Shown in pieces: positions 34,805 to 44,237 of a stretch of DNA of 64,000 nt. The notes beneath the pieces are model-generated. The model worked only from the letters and a program-made list of their open reading frames with translations, had not been told where the DNA came from and did not search any database. The stretch is from Flavisolibacter longurius (GTDB lineage Bacteria; Bacteroidota; Bacteroidia; Chitinophagales; Chitinophagaceae). A program made the translations under genes and the position numbers. Position 1 is the stretch's first letter. The number at the start of each line of letters is the position of its first letter. The stretch covers positions 62,001-126,000 of the forward strand of contig JABUMY010000004.1 in NCBI GenBank assembly GCA_013327885.1, read 5' to 3'.

Positions 34805-35174
34805 GAGGCCTGAAAGGCCGGCACATAATTAGCCCTGGGTGCAAGCCCTTGGTGAATGTAAAATCAAAAGGTAAGGGAGCCCTGAAAGGGCGAAACGGCA
34901 AGAGCTATTTTTTAACCTGTGTCGCCCCTTCAGGGCTCTGTTTTATTATCGTAACGATCAGCCCGGCCCTTGAGGCCGGGCTGATTTATGTCGCCCTTTC
35001 AGGGCTGCAAAGTGAAAAAGCGCCCGGCTCCGGAGGAGCCACGTGTTTATAGTAAAACATCCAAAGAGAAGAAATGGGCTCCGAAGGTGCCCCGTGTTTC
35101 TGTAACAGGTAATACAAAGCTCCTTCAGAGCTAAGTCAATTGGGGTAATAGGCTTTCTATAAACACGAGGCGCC
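34805..35174. repeat. REP-like block of short hairpins with three-base loops
   Basis: This fills most of the 816-base gap between the peroxidase and glpR. Hairpins: GGCCT-GAA-AGGCC (34807-34819), GCCCT-GAA-AGGGC (34879-34891), its near-inverted partner (34924-34936), a 9-base stem (34960-34982), GCCCT-TTC-AGGGC (34993-35005), GGCTCC-GGA-GGAGCC (35026-35040), GGCTCC-GAA-GGTGCC (35077-35091) and GCTCC-TTC-AGAGC (35119-35131). GGAGCCACGTGTTTATAG (35034-35051) recurs inverted and imperfect at 35157-35174. No credible coding frame. Stem sequences vary while the GAA/GGA loop, or its complement, is kept. Confidence 0.75.
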
Positions 35175-35341
35175 TTTAGCACCAAAACCGCGGTTGAAAT
35201 TTGCAAAGTGGCTTTTATTTCAAATGGGCAATGCGGATTTTATTGCGATAAGGAATGTAGTTGCCTCTATAAAATGGTAAACACCGTTGTTATTATGCCG
35301 CCATGATTAAAATGCAACTGGCTAAATGTAAACGACCCCAA

Positions 35342-35369
35342 CTCACCACTGACTATTCACCACTCACCA
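35342..35369. repeat. Heptad array, CTCACCA type
   Basis: CTCACCA-CTGACTA-TTCACCA-CTCACCA, single arm, between the REP block and glpR. Confidence 0.85.
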
Positions 35370-35429
35370 TCCCAATCGAAACCAAACGAAACTTTTATCC
35401 TTCGGTTTCCCAAAACCGTACAAACCGGA

Positions 35430-35511
35430 TAATGATAACTAATCCCAACACCGAATAACTTAATAACCCAATAACTCAATGACTTGATATCCTAATAACT
35501 CAATAACCTAC
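35430..35511. repeat. AT-rich AATAAC-type low-complexity repeat
   Basis: Degenerate direct repeats of AATAACTCAATAACC type with about 8-10 base period, directly downstream of the glpR stop codon. No hairpin or coding frame. Confidence 0.7.
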
Positions 35512-35521
35512 TATCTCCGCT

Positions 35522-36283
35522 CTACACAATCGTCACCTCAATCCCCATTCCCTGCAGCGTTTCCGCCATGTGCTCGGAGATATTGCTGTCGGTGATCACC
35601 TGCTCAATGTCTTCCAGCCCGCAAATGCGGCCAAAACCCCGCTTGCCAAATTTGCTTGAATCGGCCAGCACCACCGTTTTTTGCGCTGCTTTGATCATGG
35701 CTTTGTTCAACTGCGCTTCCATCATGTTGGTGGTGGTCAGGCCAAATTCGGCGTCAATGCCATCCACACCTAAAAATAGCTTGCTGCACGAAAAATCTTG
35801 CAGCATTTTTTCGGCATAAAGCCCCGTCACCGACGAAGAGCTTTTGCGGATCGGCCCCGCCAGTTGAATCACTTCGATCTGCGGGTGCTGCACCAATTCC
35901 AGCGCCACGTTCAAGGCAGCAGTGATCACCGTTAAATTACCCTTGGGCTGGATGTTTTTGGCCAGCGAAAGCACTGTGGTGCCGGAGGCGATCAGGATAC
36001 AATCATTGGGTTCGATCAGCCGGGCAGCAGCTTCGCCGATGCCGGACTTTTCCTGCGACTGTATCATCACTTTTTCGTTCACGTGCCGGTCAACCGTATA
36101 GGGATTGTTGAGTGTTCCGCCGCCATGGGTACGGTAAAGGAGGGCTTTGTCCTCCAGCATTTTCAGGTCTTTGCGGATGGTGACAGAGGAAACATCCAGT
36201 TCCCTGCACAGGTCTACCACGCTTACGCTGCCTTCTTTCTTCAGCTTCGAAAGGATGTGCTGATGCCGTTTGGTAAGGTTCAT
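35522..36283 (-). CDS. glpR: DeoR-family repressor, probable GlpR
   Basis: 253 residues. The N-terminal DeoR helix-turn-helix (SVVDLCRELDVSSVTIRKDLKML, about 18-40) is followed by the YRTHGG hinge and the DeoRC sugar-phosphate-binding domain with IASGTTVLSLAKNI, VDGIDAEFGLTTTN and LADSSKFGKRGFG. It is divergent from glpD, so control of the glycerol-3-phosphate operon with G3P or a related phosphate as inducer is the natural reading. Candidate sites are the three TTTCG boxes at 36354-36422. The specific name rests on context. Confidence 0.87.
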   Translation of the reverse strand: MNLTKRHQHILSKLKKEGSVSVVDLCRELDVSSVTIRKDLKMLEDKALLYRTHGGGTLNNPYTVDRHVNEKVMIQSQEKSGIGEAAARLIEPNDCILIASGTTVLSLAKNIQPKGNLTVITAALNVALELVQHPQIEVIQLAGPIRKSSSSVTGLYAEKMLQDFSCSKLFLGVDGIDAEFGLTTTNMMEAQLNKAMIKAAQKTVVLADSSKFGKRGFGRICGLEDIEQVITDSNISEHMAETLQGMGIEVTIV

Positions 36284-36353
36284 TCTGCTGCCAAATTAAC
36301 GCCTGGCGGCGCAGAATCCAAACTTTCAACCCATTCTGTACACTTACAGGTGC

Positions 36354-36422
36354 TTTCGTGTTGTTGAAAAAAATAGATTTTTTAGTTTCGTTTGTAAGAA
36401 AATAGTTTTATCATTGCTTTCG
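36354..36422. promoter_or_regulatory. Three TTTCG boxes spaced exactly 32 bases: candidate GlpR operators
   Basis: TGCTTTCGTG (box at 36354), TAGTTTCGTT (36386) and TGCTTTCGCT (36418) lie in the glpR-glpD gap, starting 32 and 32 bases apart, about three helical turns. DeoR-type repressors such as AgaR bind TTTCrTTT-like direct repeats. The middle box doubles as a near-consensus -7 element (TAGTTTCG, 36383-36390) with TTG about 16 bases upstream. Confidence 0.5.
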
Positions 36423-36471
36423 CTTTATTCCTTTTCTAACCAAACAGAAACAAAAAGAAACCGCCTGCTGC

Positions 36472-38064
36472 ATGGAAGAATTGCTGTCCCATACCACCGT
36501 CGACAGAGCGCTGCAACTGAAAAAGATCGGTGATCCCTCCCTTCTGTGGGATGTATTGGTGATTGGCGGCGGGGCAACCGGGCTGGGTGTAGCGCTTGAC
36601 GCCGTCGCCCGGGGTTACAGGACAATCCTAACCGAAGGCGCCGATTTTGCCAAAGGCACTTCCAGCCGCAGTACCAAGCTGGTACACGGGGGTGTACGCT
36701 ACCTGGCACAGGGCGATGTAAAGCTGGTGCGGGAAGCGTCCATTGAAAGAGGCCGCCTTTGTCGCAATGCACCCCACCTGGTCAAAAATCAAACCTTTAT
36801 CATCCCCATTTACAGCCAGTGGGACAAGCTGAAATACACCGTAGGCCTGAAGCTTTACGACTGGATCTCCGGCAGCCTTACGCTGGGTTCTTCCATTTTT
36901 ATTTCGCGTAAAAAAACCATCGAAGCGCTTCCTGGCGTGAAGGTCGAAGGCCTGTTGGGTGGCGTGCAATACCACGACGGGCAGTTCGACGATTCGCGGC
37001 TGGCCATTAACCTTGTACAAAGCATTATCGAAGGCGGCGGTTGCGCCATCAATTATACCCGTGTGACCGGCCTGTTGAAAAACGCCGAGGGCAAGATCGA
37101 AGGTGCAATCCTTCGCGACGAGGAAACCGGGGCCACCTATGGTGTCAAAGCAAAAGCCGTGGTCAACGCCACCGGCGTTTTTGTCGATGATATCCTGCAA
37201 ATGGACAATGCCGCGGCACCCAAAAGCATCTGCGTCAGCCAGGGTGTACACGTGGTGCTGGATAAAAAATTCTTTCCCTCGGCGCATGCCCTGATGATAC
37301 CCGAAACCAGCGATGGCCGGGTGTTGTTTGCCGTTCCCTGGCACGACAAAGTGGTGGTGGGCACCACCGATACTCCTGTGGAAGAAGCCTCGCTGGAACC
37401 ACAGGCGCTGGAAAAAGAGATCCGTTTTATTCTGGAAACGGCAGCGCAGTACCTAACGGAAACGCCTACCCGCGCCGATGTGCTGAGCGTTTTTGCCGGC
37501 CTGCGTCCGCTGGCGGCGCCAAAACAGGGCGAGCAAAAAACAAAAGAGATCTCCCGCAGCCATAAGATCATTGTCTCAGCATCTCACCTGTTTACTATCC
37601 TGGGCGGCAAATGGACCACTTACCGCAAGATGGGAGAGGACATGATCAATACCATTGAAGATACCCTGGCCTGGGGCCACCGTCGTCCCGGTACCGCCCA
37701 ACTGGCCATTCATGGCTACGCCGAAAAAGTAAACTGGAACGACCCGTTTTATTTCTACGGCAGCGATGCGCCTTTGCTGAAGCAAAGCATGAACGGCAGT
37801 GCCGGCATCTGGATCAGCGAAAGCCTGAAGATCCACAAGGCGCAGGTGCTCTGGGCCGTGGAGCACGAAATGGCCCGCACGGTGGAAGATGTGCTGTCGC
37901 GGAGAACACGGGCCCTTTTGCTGGATGCCAAAGAAAGCATCCGTATTTGTCCCGAAGTAGCCCGCCTGATGGCAGGTGCGCTTGGCCGGGACGAAGCCTG
38001 GATCAAAGCCGAAGTGACCGAATTCACCCGGCTTGCCCAGCAATATATTTTGGAAAAGAACTAA
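36472..38064 (+). CDS. glpD: Glycerol-3-phosphate dehydrogenase, FAD-dependent
   Basis: 530 residues, standard length. FAD motif VIGGGATGLGVALDAVARGY is near residues 28-47; conserved SSRSTKLVHGGVRYL, HDGQFDDSRL and TDTPVEE blocks follow, and the C-terminal DAO_C domain ends the protein. It oxidises sn-glycerol-3-phosphate to dihydroxyacetone phosphate at the inner membrane, passing electrons to quinone. First gene of the run; glpT follows after 21 bases. Regulation by the divergent GlpR is likely. Confidence 0.95.
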   Translation: MEELLSHTTVDRALQLKKIGDPSLLWDVLVIGGGATGLGVALDAVARGYRTILTEGADFAKGTSSRSTKLVHGGVRYLAQGDVKLVREASIERGRLCRNAPHLVKNQTFIIPIYSQWDKLKYTVGLKLYDWISGSLTLGSSIFISRKKTIEALPGVKVEGLLGGVQYHDGQFDDSRLAINLVQSIIEGGGCAINYTRVTGLLKNAEGKIEGAILRDEETGATYGVKAKAVVNATGVFVDDILQMDNAAAPKSICVSQGVHVVLDKKFFPSAHALMIPETSDGRVLFAVPWHDKVVVGTTDTPVEEASLEPQALEKEIRFILETAAQYLTETPTRADVLSVFAGLRPLAAPKQGEQKTKEISRSHKIIVSASHLFTILGGKWTTYRKMGEDMINTIEDTLAWGHRRPGTAQLAIHGYAEKVNWNDPFYFYGSDAPLLKQSMNGSAGIWISESLKIHKAQVLWAVEHEMARTVEDVLSRRTRALLLDAKESIRICPEVARLMAGALGRDEAWIKAEVTEFTRLAQQYILEKN

Positions 38065-38085
38065 GCCGATTGGCGCCCTTGCTAT

Positions 38086-39423
38086 ATGCGTATGAAAATT
38101 TTACAACCTCCTGCTCACAAAGAGCAGTTACCGGTACAGCAGATCGACCCTGTGTACAAAAAGCTGCGGCTACAGGTTTTCCTGGGCATTTTTATCGGCT
38201 ATGCCGGTTATTACCTCCTCCGGAAGAATTTTTCGATGGTGATGCCTGACCTGATGGAACAGGGCTATACCAAAGCCGACCTGGGCATTGCTCTTTCTGC
38301 GGTTTCCATTGCCTACGGCCTCAGCAAATTTGTGATGGGCACTGTTTCTGACCGGAGCGATGCCCGGGTGTTTCTTTCCCTGGGCCTTGTGCTCTCGGCT
38401 TTTACCATGATCATCATGGGAGCTGTGCCCTGGGCTACCAGTTCCATTGCCATCATGTTCGTGCTGCTCCTGCTCAATGGCTGGTTCCAGGGCATGGGCT
38501 GGCCGCCTTGCGGAAGGGTAGTGGTGCATTGGTTCTCCGTGAAAGAGCGGGGTACCAAAATGGCGATCTGGAACGTAGCGCACAACGTGGGCGGCGGCCT
38601 GATGGCGCTTGTTGCCATTGCCGGCCTCACCGTCTTCGGTAGCTGGGAAGGAAAATTGATCTTCCCGGGCCTGGTGGCGCTGGCCATCGCCTTTCTTACG
38701 TATTTGCTTGTGCGGGATACGCCGCAGTCCTGCGGGCTGCCGCCGATTGAACGTTACACCAACACCTATACAAAAGACTACAACGAGGCCCACGAGAAAG
38801 AATTGAGCACCAGGCAGATACTGCTGGATTACGTTTTGGTTAACAAACTGATCTGGTACATTGCCCTCGCCAATGCCTTTATATATTTGGTCCGTTATGG
38901 CGTGCTGGATTGGGCTCCCGTTTACCTGAAGGAAGCCAAAGGATTTTCGTTAAGTGCAACAGGATGGGCCTATTTCCTTTACGAATGGGCTGGTATCCCC
39001 GGTACATTGCTCTGCGGTTGGCTCAGCGACAAGGTTTTTAACGGTCGCCGGGCACCGGCTACCATCATCTACATGGTGTTGGTGACAATAGCTGTTTTTG
39101 TGTACTGGAAAAATCCGCCTGGTAATCCCCTGGTCGACAACATTGCCCTGATTGCCATCGGCTTCCTGATCTACGGGCCGGTGATGCTGATTGGGGTACA
39201 TGCCATGGACCTGGTGCCCAAAAAAGCAGCAGGAACTGCGGCAGGGCTGACCGGCCTGTTTGGCTACCTGATTGGCGCTACGGCGGCTACGGCGGCCATG
39301 GGTTTTGTAGTGGATGCCTTTGGCTGGGACGGCGGTTTTTATATGCTGCTGGCTGCCTGTGTGCTGTCCATTTTGTTTACGGCCATGACCTGGAAAAAAG
39401 AACGCGTTTCACTCCATTCTTAA
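38086..39423 (+). CDS. glpT: Glycerol-3-phosphate transporter (MFS, OPA family)
   Basis: 445 residues with 12 membrane helices. The substrate-site residues known for E. coli GlpT are at matching positions shifted by one: Arg46 (YLLRKNFS), His166 ([10 protein letters not shown]) and Arg270 ([10 protein letters not shown]). Both arginines and the histidine being kept makes G3P/phosphate antiport very likely rather than a hexose-phosphate. It imports periplasmic G3P made by the diesterase encoded six genes on. The susC gene starts 17 bases after its stop, so they share a transcript. Confidence 0.94.
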   Translation: MRMKILQPPAHKEQLPVQQIDPVYKKLRLQVFLGIFIGYAGYYLLRKNFSMVMPDLMEQGYTKADLGIALSAVSIAYGLSKFVMGTVSDRSDARVFLSLGLVLSAFTMIIMGAVPWATSSIAIMFVLLLLNGWFQGMGWPPCGRVVVHWFSVKERGTKMAIWNVAHNVGGGLMALVAIAGLTVFGSWEGKLIFPGLVALAIAFLTYLLVRDTPQSCGLPPIERYTNTYTKDYNEAHEKELSTRQILLDYVLVNKLIWYIALANAFIYLVRYGVLDWAPVYLKEAKGFSLSATGWAYFLYEWAGIPGTLLCGWLSDKVFNGRRAPATIIYMVLVTIAVFVYWKNPPGNPLVDNIALIAIGFLIYGPVMLIGVHAMDLVPKKAAGTAAGLTGLFGYLIGATAATAAMGFVVDAFGWDGGFYMLLAACVLSILFTAMTWKKERVSLHS

Positions 39424-39440
39424 AATACAACAATTAGCGT

Positions 39441-42400
39441 ATGAGAAGCTTTGCGAATGCACCGGAAAGAATTTTGAAAGTCAAGATCTGGCTTTTCATT
39501 ATCCTTTTGATGGTGATGGCCATCACCAGTATGGCCCAGCAAAAACCCATTACCGGCGTTGTGCGAAATGCCGAGGACAATCAACCCATTCCGCAGGCAA
39601 CGGTTACCGTAAAAGGTACCCGCACGGTAGCCATTACCGACAATGCCGGAAGCTTTGCCATCCTGGCATCACCCAACCAAACCCTGGTGGTGACGGCCGT
39701 TGGCTTTCAGCCCCTGGAAAGAGCCGTAGGCCAGCAAACCGTGGTCAATTTCCAGCTGACCGGTTCGGCTGCGCAGATGCAGGATGTAGTGGTAACGGCC
39801 CTGGGTATTCGTAGAGACCAAAAAGCACTGGCGTATTCTACCTCCACCATCAAAGGCGAGCAGCTGACCGATGCTATTTCGGGTAACTGGACCGATGCCC
39901 TTTCGGGCAAGGTGGCCGGCCTGAACCTGGTGCGGTCGAACAGCGGCCCGGCTGGTTCTAATAAAATTATTTTACGTGGTGAGAACAATCTTACCGGTGA
40001 TAACGAAGCCCTGATTGTTGTGGATGGCGTGGTGATTAACCAGGGCAGCGGCCGCCGGAGCGCTATCGGCGGCGAAGCCACCTACGGCACGGGCAGCGAT
40101 AACATGCCGGCCGACTACGGCAGTGGCATGAATGACATCAACCCCGAAGACATTGAGTCGGTTACGGTGTTGAAAGGCCCGGGTGCGGCAGCTCTTTACG
40201 GGCAGCGGGGTGCTAACGGTGCCATTATCATCACCACCAAATCGGGCAACAGCAAACGCAAAGGCTGGGGTGTGACCTTTAATTCCAACGCCTCCATGGA
40301 AAAAATAAACCGCTGGCCCGACCTGCAATACGAGTACGGACAGGGTACCGATGGTATGTTGCATTATTCCTTTGGTGCCGGTCCCGACGGTGTAAGCACC
40401 AGTGCCACCAGCTCGGCCTATGGTCCGCGGTTTAACGGCCAGATGTTTTACCAGTACGACCCGGTGACGGGCAAGCAGGGCACCGAAAGAACGCTGTGGC
40501 GTCCTTATCCCAATCAAACCCGCGAATATTTTGAAACCGGTAATACGCTGACGAACAGCATCAGCCTCGATGGCGGCAGCGACCGCACCACCGCCCGTTT
40601 CTCTTATACCAATGTAAAGAACAACTGGATCCTTCCCAATACAGGTTATGGTCGCAACACGGTAGCCCTTTCGGTGAATTCGAAAGTGAACGACAAACTG
40701 CAGATCAGTTCCAAGGTGAACTATACCAACAAAGCCAGTGATAACCTTCCCGGTGCCGGCTATGGCAACCAGTCGATCATGTACTGGTATATTTTCTGGC
40801 AGCCCAACGCTGACCTGAACTGGTTGAAGAATTACTGGGTACCCGGGCAGGAAGGCCGCAAGATCTTTTATCCGTTCAGCTCTTTCCCCGAGAATCCTTA
40901 TGCCGTTGCCCACGAGTTTATCAACCGCAGCAACCGCCACGGCATGACCGGCAATGTGCAGGCAACGTATAATTTTAATAAAGAACTGAGCCTTATGGTT
41001 CGCACGGCACTGGATCTTTCCTACGAGCAACGTGCACAGGAGCGTCCCTACGATGCCGGTTCCCGGTTCCAGAAGGGCAGCTACCGTACGCAAAGCATTT
41101 TCTCCCAGGAAGTGAACACGGATTTTCTCCTTCGCTATGCGAAAAAAGTAAACTCTGATTTTGATTTTAGTGTAAGCCTTGGCGGTAGTACGCTCAATAA
41201 CCGGTACAACAAAGACGAAGTGCGGGCCGACTCCCTGGTAAACCCCGGTTTTTATGCCATGAGCAATGCCCTTGGCGCCCTGGAAACCATTCCCTGGAAG
41301 AGCCGTTACCGCATCAACAGCTTTTATGGCCTGATCACCACGGCTTACAAAGAATTTCTCTTTCTGGACCTTACGGCACGCCAGGACTGGAACAGCGTAC
41401 TGGCGACTCCTATCCGTAGCGAAAATGCCGGGTTCTTTTACCCATCGGCCAACGCCAGTTTTATCCTTTCAGAGGTGGTGAAGATGCCCTCCGCCATCTC
41501 TTTTGCCAAGCTGCGTTTTTCAGCTTCCAGCGTGGGTAGCGGTGGAACCATTCCTTATCTCACGGCGTATAACTATGCAACAGCGGGATCTTTTTTCAGC
41601 GGCGGGCTGCAAAACCCCACCACGCTGGCCAATCCCGACCTGAAGCCCCTGCGTACCATCACCTATGAAACAGGCCTGAACCTGCGGATGTTCAAAGGCC
41701 GCATGGACTTTGACCTGGCCCTGTACAGCGGTAATACAAAAGACCAGATCCTGAACCGCATCATCGACCGGGCATCGGGTTATACCCGTGCCGTGATCAA
41801 TGCCGGCCGGGTAAGCAACCAGGGTATCGAAATCTCCCTGAGCGGCTCCCCCATAAAAAACACCGGTGGATTTAGCTGGAACAGCTCCGTGGTGTTCTCT
41901 GCCAACCGCAACCGGGTGGAAGAACTGGCCGACAGCTCCGTGGTGTTGCAAACCGGTCCCGTTGGCGGCGGCCAGATCGTGGCCAAAGTTGGCGGCAGCA
42001 TGGGCGACCTTTACGGCCGCGGTTATGTGCGGGCCCCGGACGGGCAGGTGGTGTACGACGAAGCCACTGGCTTTGCCAAGATCTCCCAGGATGTCATTTA
42101 TCTCGGTAACACCATTCCCAAAGGAAAGGTGGGCTTTACCAATACGTTTTCTTACAAAGGCTTTCGCCTGAACCTGCTGTTTGATGCGCAATACGGTGGC
42201 GTAGCCCACTCGCTGATGCACTACAAGTTGGCCGAGCAGGGCAAGCTGACCAAAACACTGCCCGGTCGTTACAACGGTATTATCGGTAACGGCGTGGTGA
42301 TGGATGCCAGCGGCAAGTATGTGCCCAATACCACCATTGCCATGGACATCGACGAATACTACCGTTCGCATTGGGGCATCGACAATGCCGAAGGCAGCAC

Positions 42401-42653
42401 CTTCCGCACCGATTATATCAAGTTCAGGGAAGCAAGGCTGGATTATACCATCAGCGCAAATCTGACCAAAAAACTGGGAATCCAACGGGCCACACTTGGT
42501 GTGTATGGCCGCGACCTTTTTATCTGGTCGCCCTGGCCGATGTTCGATCCGGAGTTTGGCACCCTGGCCGGTACCGATATCGTTCGCGGTTTTGAAGTGG
42601 GACAGTTCCCGTCTACCCGTACCCTTGGCGTTAACCTGGTTGTTGCATTCTAA
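39441..42653 (+). CDS. SusC/RagA-family TonB-dependent outer-membrane transporter
   Basis: 1070 residues. Signal peptide with a longish N-terminus (about 1-32), carboxypeptidase-D-regulatory-like domain (38-120, ITGVVRNAEDNQPIPQATV), plug domain with the SusC signature (VVTALGIRRDQKALAY, then LSGKVAGLNLVRSN and VVDGVVIN), and a 22-strand barrel ending in GVNLVVAF. It pairs with the SusD-like lipoprotein 11 bases downstream. Unlike most SusCD pairs it is in an operon with glpD and glpT and no glycosidase. The likely cargo is therefore a glycerophosphodiester or another glycerol-phosphate compound (inference). Confidence 0.95.
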   Translation: MRSFANAPERILKVKIWLFIILLMVMAITSMAQQKPITGVVRNAEDNQPIPQATVTVKGTRTVAITDNAGSFAILASPNQTLVVTAVGFQPLERAVGQQTVVNFQLTGSAAQMQDVVVTALGIRRDQKALAYSTSTIKGEQLTDAISGNWTDALSGKVAGLNLVRSNSGPAGSNKIILRGENNLTGDNEALIVVDGVVINQGSGRRSAIGGEATYGTGSDNMPADYGSGMNDINPEDIESVTVLKGPGAAALYGQRGANGAIIITTKSGNSKRKGWGVTFNSNASMEKINRWPDLQYEYGQGTDGMLHYSFGAGPDGVSTSATSSAYGPRFNGQMFYQYDPVTGKQGTERTLWRPYPNQTREYFETGNTLTNSISLDGGSDRTTARFSYTNVKNNWILPNTGYGRNTVALSVNSKVNDKLQISSKVNYTNKASDNLPGAGYGNQSIMYWYIFWQPNADLNWLKNYWVPGQEGRKIFYPFSSFPENPYAVAHEFINRSNRHGMTGNVQATYNFNKELSLMVRTALDLSYEQRAQERPYDAGSRFQKGSYRTQSIFSQEVNTDFLLRYAKKVNSDFDFSVSLGGSTLNNRYNKDEVRADSLVNPGFYAMSNALGALETIPWKSRYRINSFYGLITTAYKEFLFLDLTARQDWNSVLATPIRSENAGFFYPSANASFILSEVVKMPSAISFAKLRFSASSVGSGGTIPYLTAYNYATAGSFFSGGLQNPTTLANPDLKPLRTITYETGLNLRMFKGRMDFDLALYSGNTKDQILNRIIDRASGYTRAVINAGRVSNQGIEISLSGSPIKNTGGFSWNSSVVFSANRNRVEELADSSVVLQTGPVGGGQIVAKVGGSMGDLYGRGYVRAPDGQVVYDEATGFAKISQDVIYLGNTIPKGKVGFTNTFSYKGFRLNLLFDAQYGGVAHSLMHYKLAEQGKLTKTLPGRYNGIIGNGVVMDASGKYVPNTTIAMDIDEYYRSHWGIDNAEGSTFRTDYIKFREARLDYTISANLTKKLGIQRATLGVYGRDLFIWSPWPMFDPEFGTLAGTDIVRGFEVGQFPSTRTLGVNLVVAF

Positions 42654-42664
42654 TCCTATTAAAC

Positions 42665-44197
42665 ATGAAAAAGATATTCTGGATAAAAGCGCTCTTCGCG
42701 GTCACGCTGGTTAGTATGCTGGCTTCCTGCACCAAAGATTTTGAAGAGATCAATACCGATCCCAATAACATTCCCGCGGCCCTGCCCCAGCAGTTGCTGT
42801 CCCCGGCCCTGGTGAGTACGTTAAGCTATAACATGCTCCGCAACCGCAACTTCAACAATGAGCTGATGCAGGTTTCGGTCAACATCAACGATGGCGAAGG
42901 CCAGGTGTTCCGTTATGACTTCCGTGCCAACTGGGCCGACAACCTGTACAACGGCTGGTACTCGGAACTGACCAATTTTAAGGACATCTACAAAGTGGCT
43001 TCCGATACCACATCGGGCAATCACAACAAATCCTACATGGCTATTTCGCTCATCTGCCAGTCCTGGATCTATTCCCTGCTGACGGATACTTATGGCGATG
43101 TGCCGTTTGAAGAATCCAACAGGGCGAAAAAAGACGACGGCGAGATCTTTGAGCCGGCCTTTGCCCGGCAGAAAGACATTTATGCCGGCATCTTCAGCAT
43201 GCTGGAAGAAGCCAATACATTGCTCAACGGCGGGCCGTCGATCGTAGCCGCCAGCGACCCGGTTTACAACGGCAACATCGGCCGCTGGCGCCGGTTTGGC
43301 AACTCGCTTTACCTGCGGCTCCTGCTGCGCATTTCCGGCAAAGCCGAAGTGGCCGCGCAGGCAACGGCCAAGATCAAGGACATTGTGGAGACCAATGCCG
43401 GCAACTACCCGATCATGGCGAGCAATGCCGACGCGGCTATTCTTCGCTGGACGGGTACAGCGCCTTATATCTCTCCGCTGATGACCGTGCGGGAACAGGA
43501 TTTTCGGGCGCCTAGTGTTGCCGCGTTTTTTATTGACAACCTGGTAAGCTGGGAAGATCCCCGCATCGATATCAGCCTGGGGGCCAACGGCATCAACCGC
43601 TGGGCCATTGCGCCCTACCAGGGTGCTTACGTAGGTGTGCCCAGTGGCTATGCACCCGGAACCGGCGCCCAGCGACTGTCTTATTTTTATTCGTCAACCT
43701 CCACCTCAACCCTAATGAACGAACCGCTGGCAGGCATGATCATGAACTATGCCGAGGTGCAATTTATCCTGGCGGAAGCGGCCCTGAAAGGCTGGATCAG
43801 TGGATCGGCCGAAACCTATTACAACCGCGGCGTGCAGAACGGCATCACCTTGTGGCTGCCCACCTGGAACAAACCGATCGAAGAGTTTTTGAAGAACCCC
43901 AACGGCAACAGCAACCTTCTTTCGGATGCCACCACCTTCGACGAAAAAATGGAGTTCATTCACCTGCAGAAATATTATGCGCTTTTCCTCAACGACCTGC
44001 AGCAATGGTTTGAATACCGCCGCACCGGTCATCCCACCCTGCCCAAAGGCGCTGGCCTGCGCAATGGTGGTGTGATGCCGGCCCGGATGAACTATCCCGT
44101 GTATGTGCAGTCTACCAATCCAACCAATTACAAAGCGGCTGTGGCCGCGCAGGGACCAGACCTGATCTCTACCGAGGTTTGGTGGCAAAAGCCCTGA
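42665..44197 (+). CDS. SusD-like substrate-binding lipoprotein (SusD-like_2)
   Basis: 510 residues. Lipoprotein signal with lipobox MLASC (Cys near residue 22), followed by the family's FEEINTDPNN. TPR-like helices carry ICQSWIYSLLTDTYGDVPFEES, typical of the SusD-like_2 group. The C-terminal part ends with a conserved ARMNYPV and TNYKAAVA. It sits on the cell surface as the lid of the SusC barrel and first binds the ligand. Its ligand is probably the same glycerol-phosphate compound. Confidence 0.94.
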   Translation: MKKIFWIKALFAVTLVSMLASCTKDFEEINTDPNNIPAALPQQLLSPALVSTLSYNMLRNRNFNNELMQVSVNINDGEGQVFRYDFRANWADNLYNGWYSELTNFKDIYKVASDTTSGNHNKSYMAISLICQSWIYSLLTDTYGDVPFEESNRAKKDDGEIFEPAFARQKDIYAGIFSMLEEANTLLNGGPSIVAASDPVYNGNIGRWRRFGNSLYLRLLLRISGKAEVAAQATAKIKDIVETNAGNYPIMASNADAAILRWTGTAPYISPLMTVREQDFRAPSVAAFFIDNLVSWEDPRIDISLGANGINRWAIAPYQGAYVGVPSGYAPGTGAQRLSYFYSSTSTSTLMNEPLAGMIMNYAEVQFILAEAALKGWISGSAETYYNRGVQNGITLWLPTWNKPIEEFLKNPNGNSNLLSDATTFDEKMEFIHLQKYYALFLNDLQQWFEYRRTGHPTLPKGAGLRNGGVMPARMNYPVYVQSTNPTNYKAAVAAQGPDLISTEVWWQKP

Positions 44198-44237
44198 TGT
44201 TTGAATTGAAATTCATTACAATTTTTAAAACGAACGC

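Noticed and set aside
34795-35052. Small ORFs in the REP block
   Set aside because: They are built from the hairpin repeats and have no start signal or conserved protein character.
36628-37344. 238-residue minus-strand ORF within glpD
   Set aside because: glpD motifs on the plus strand are unambiguous.
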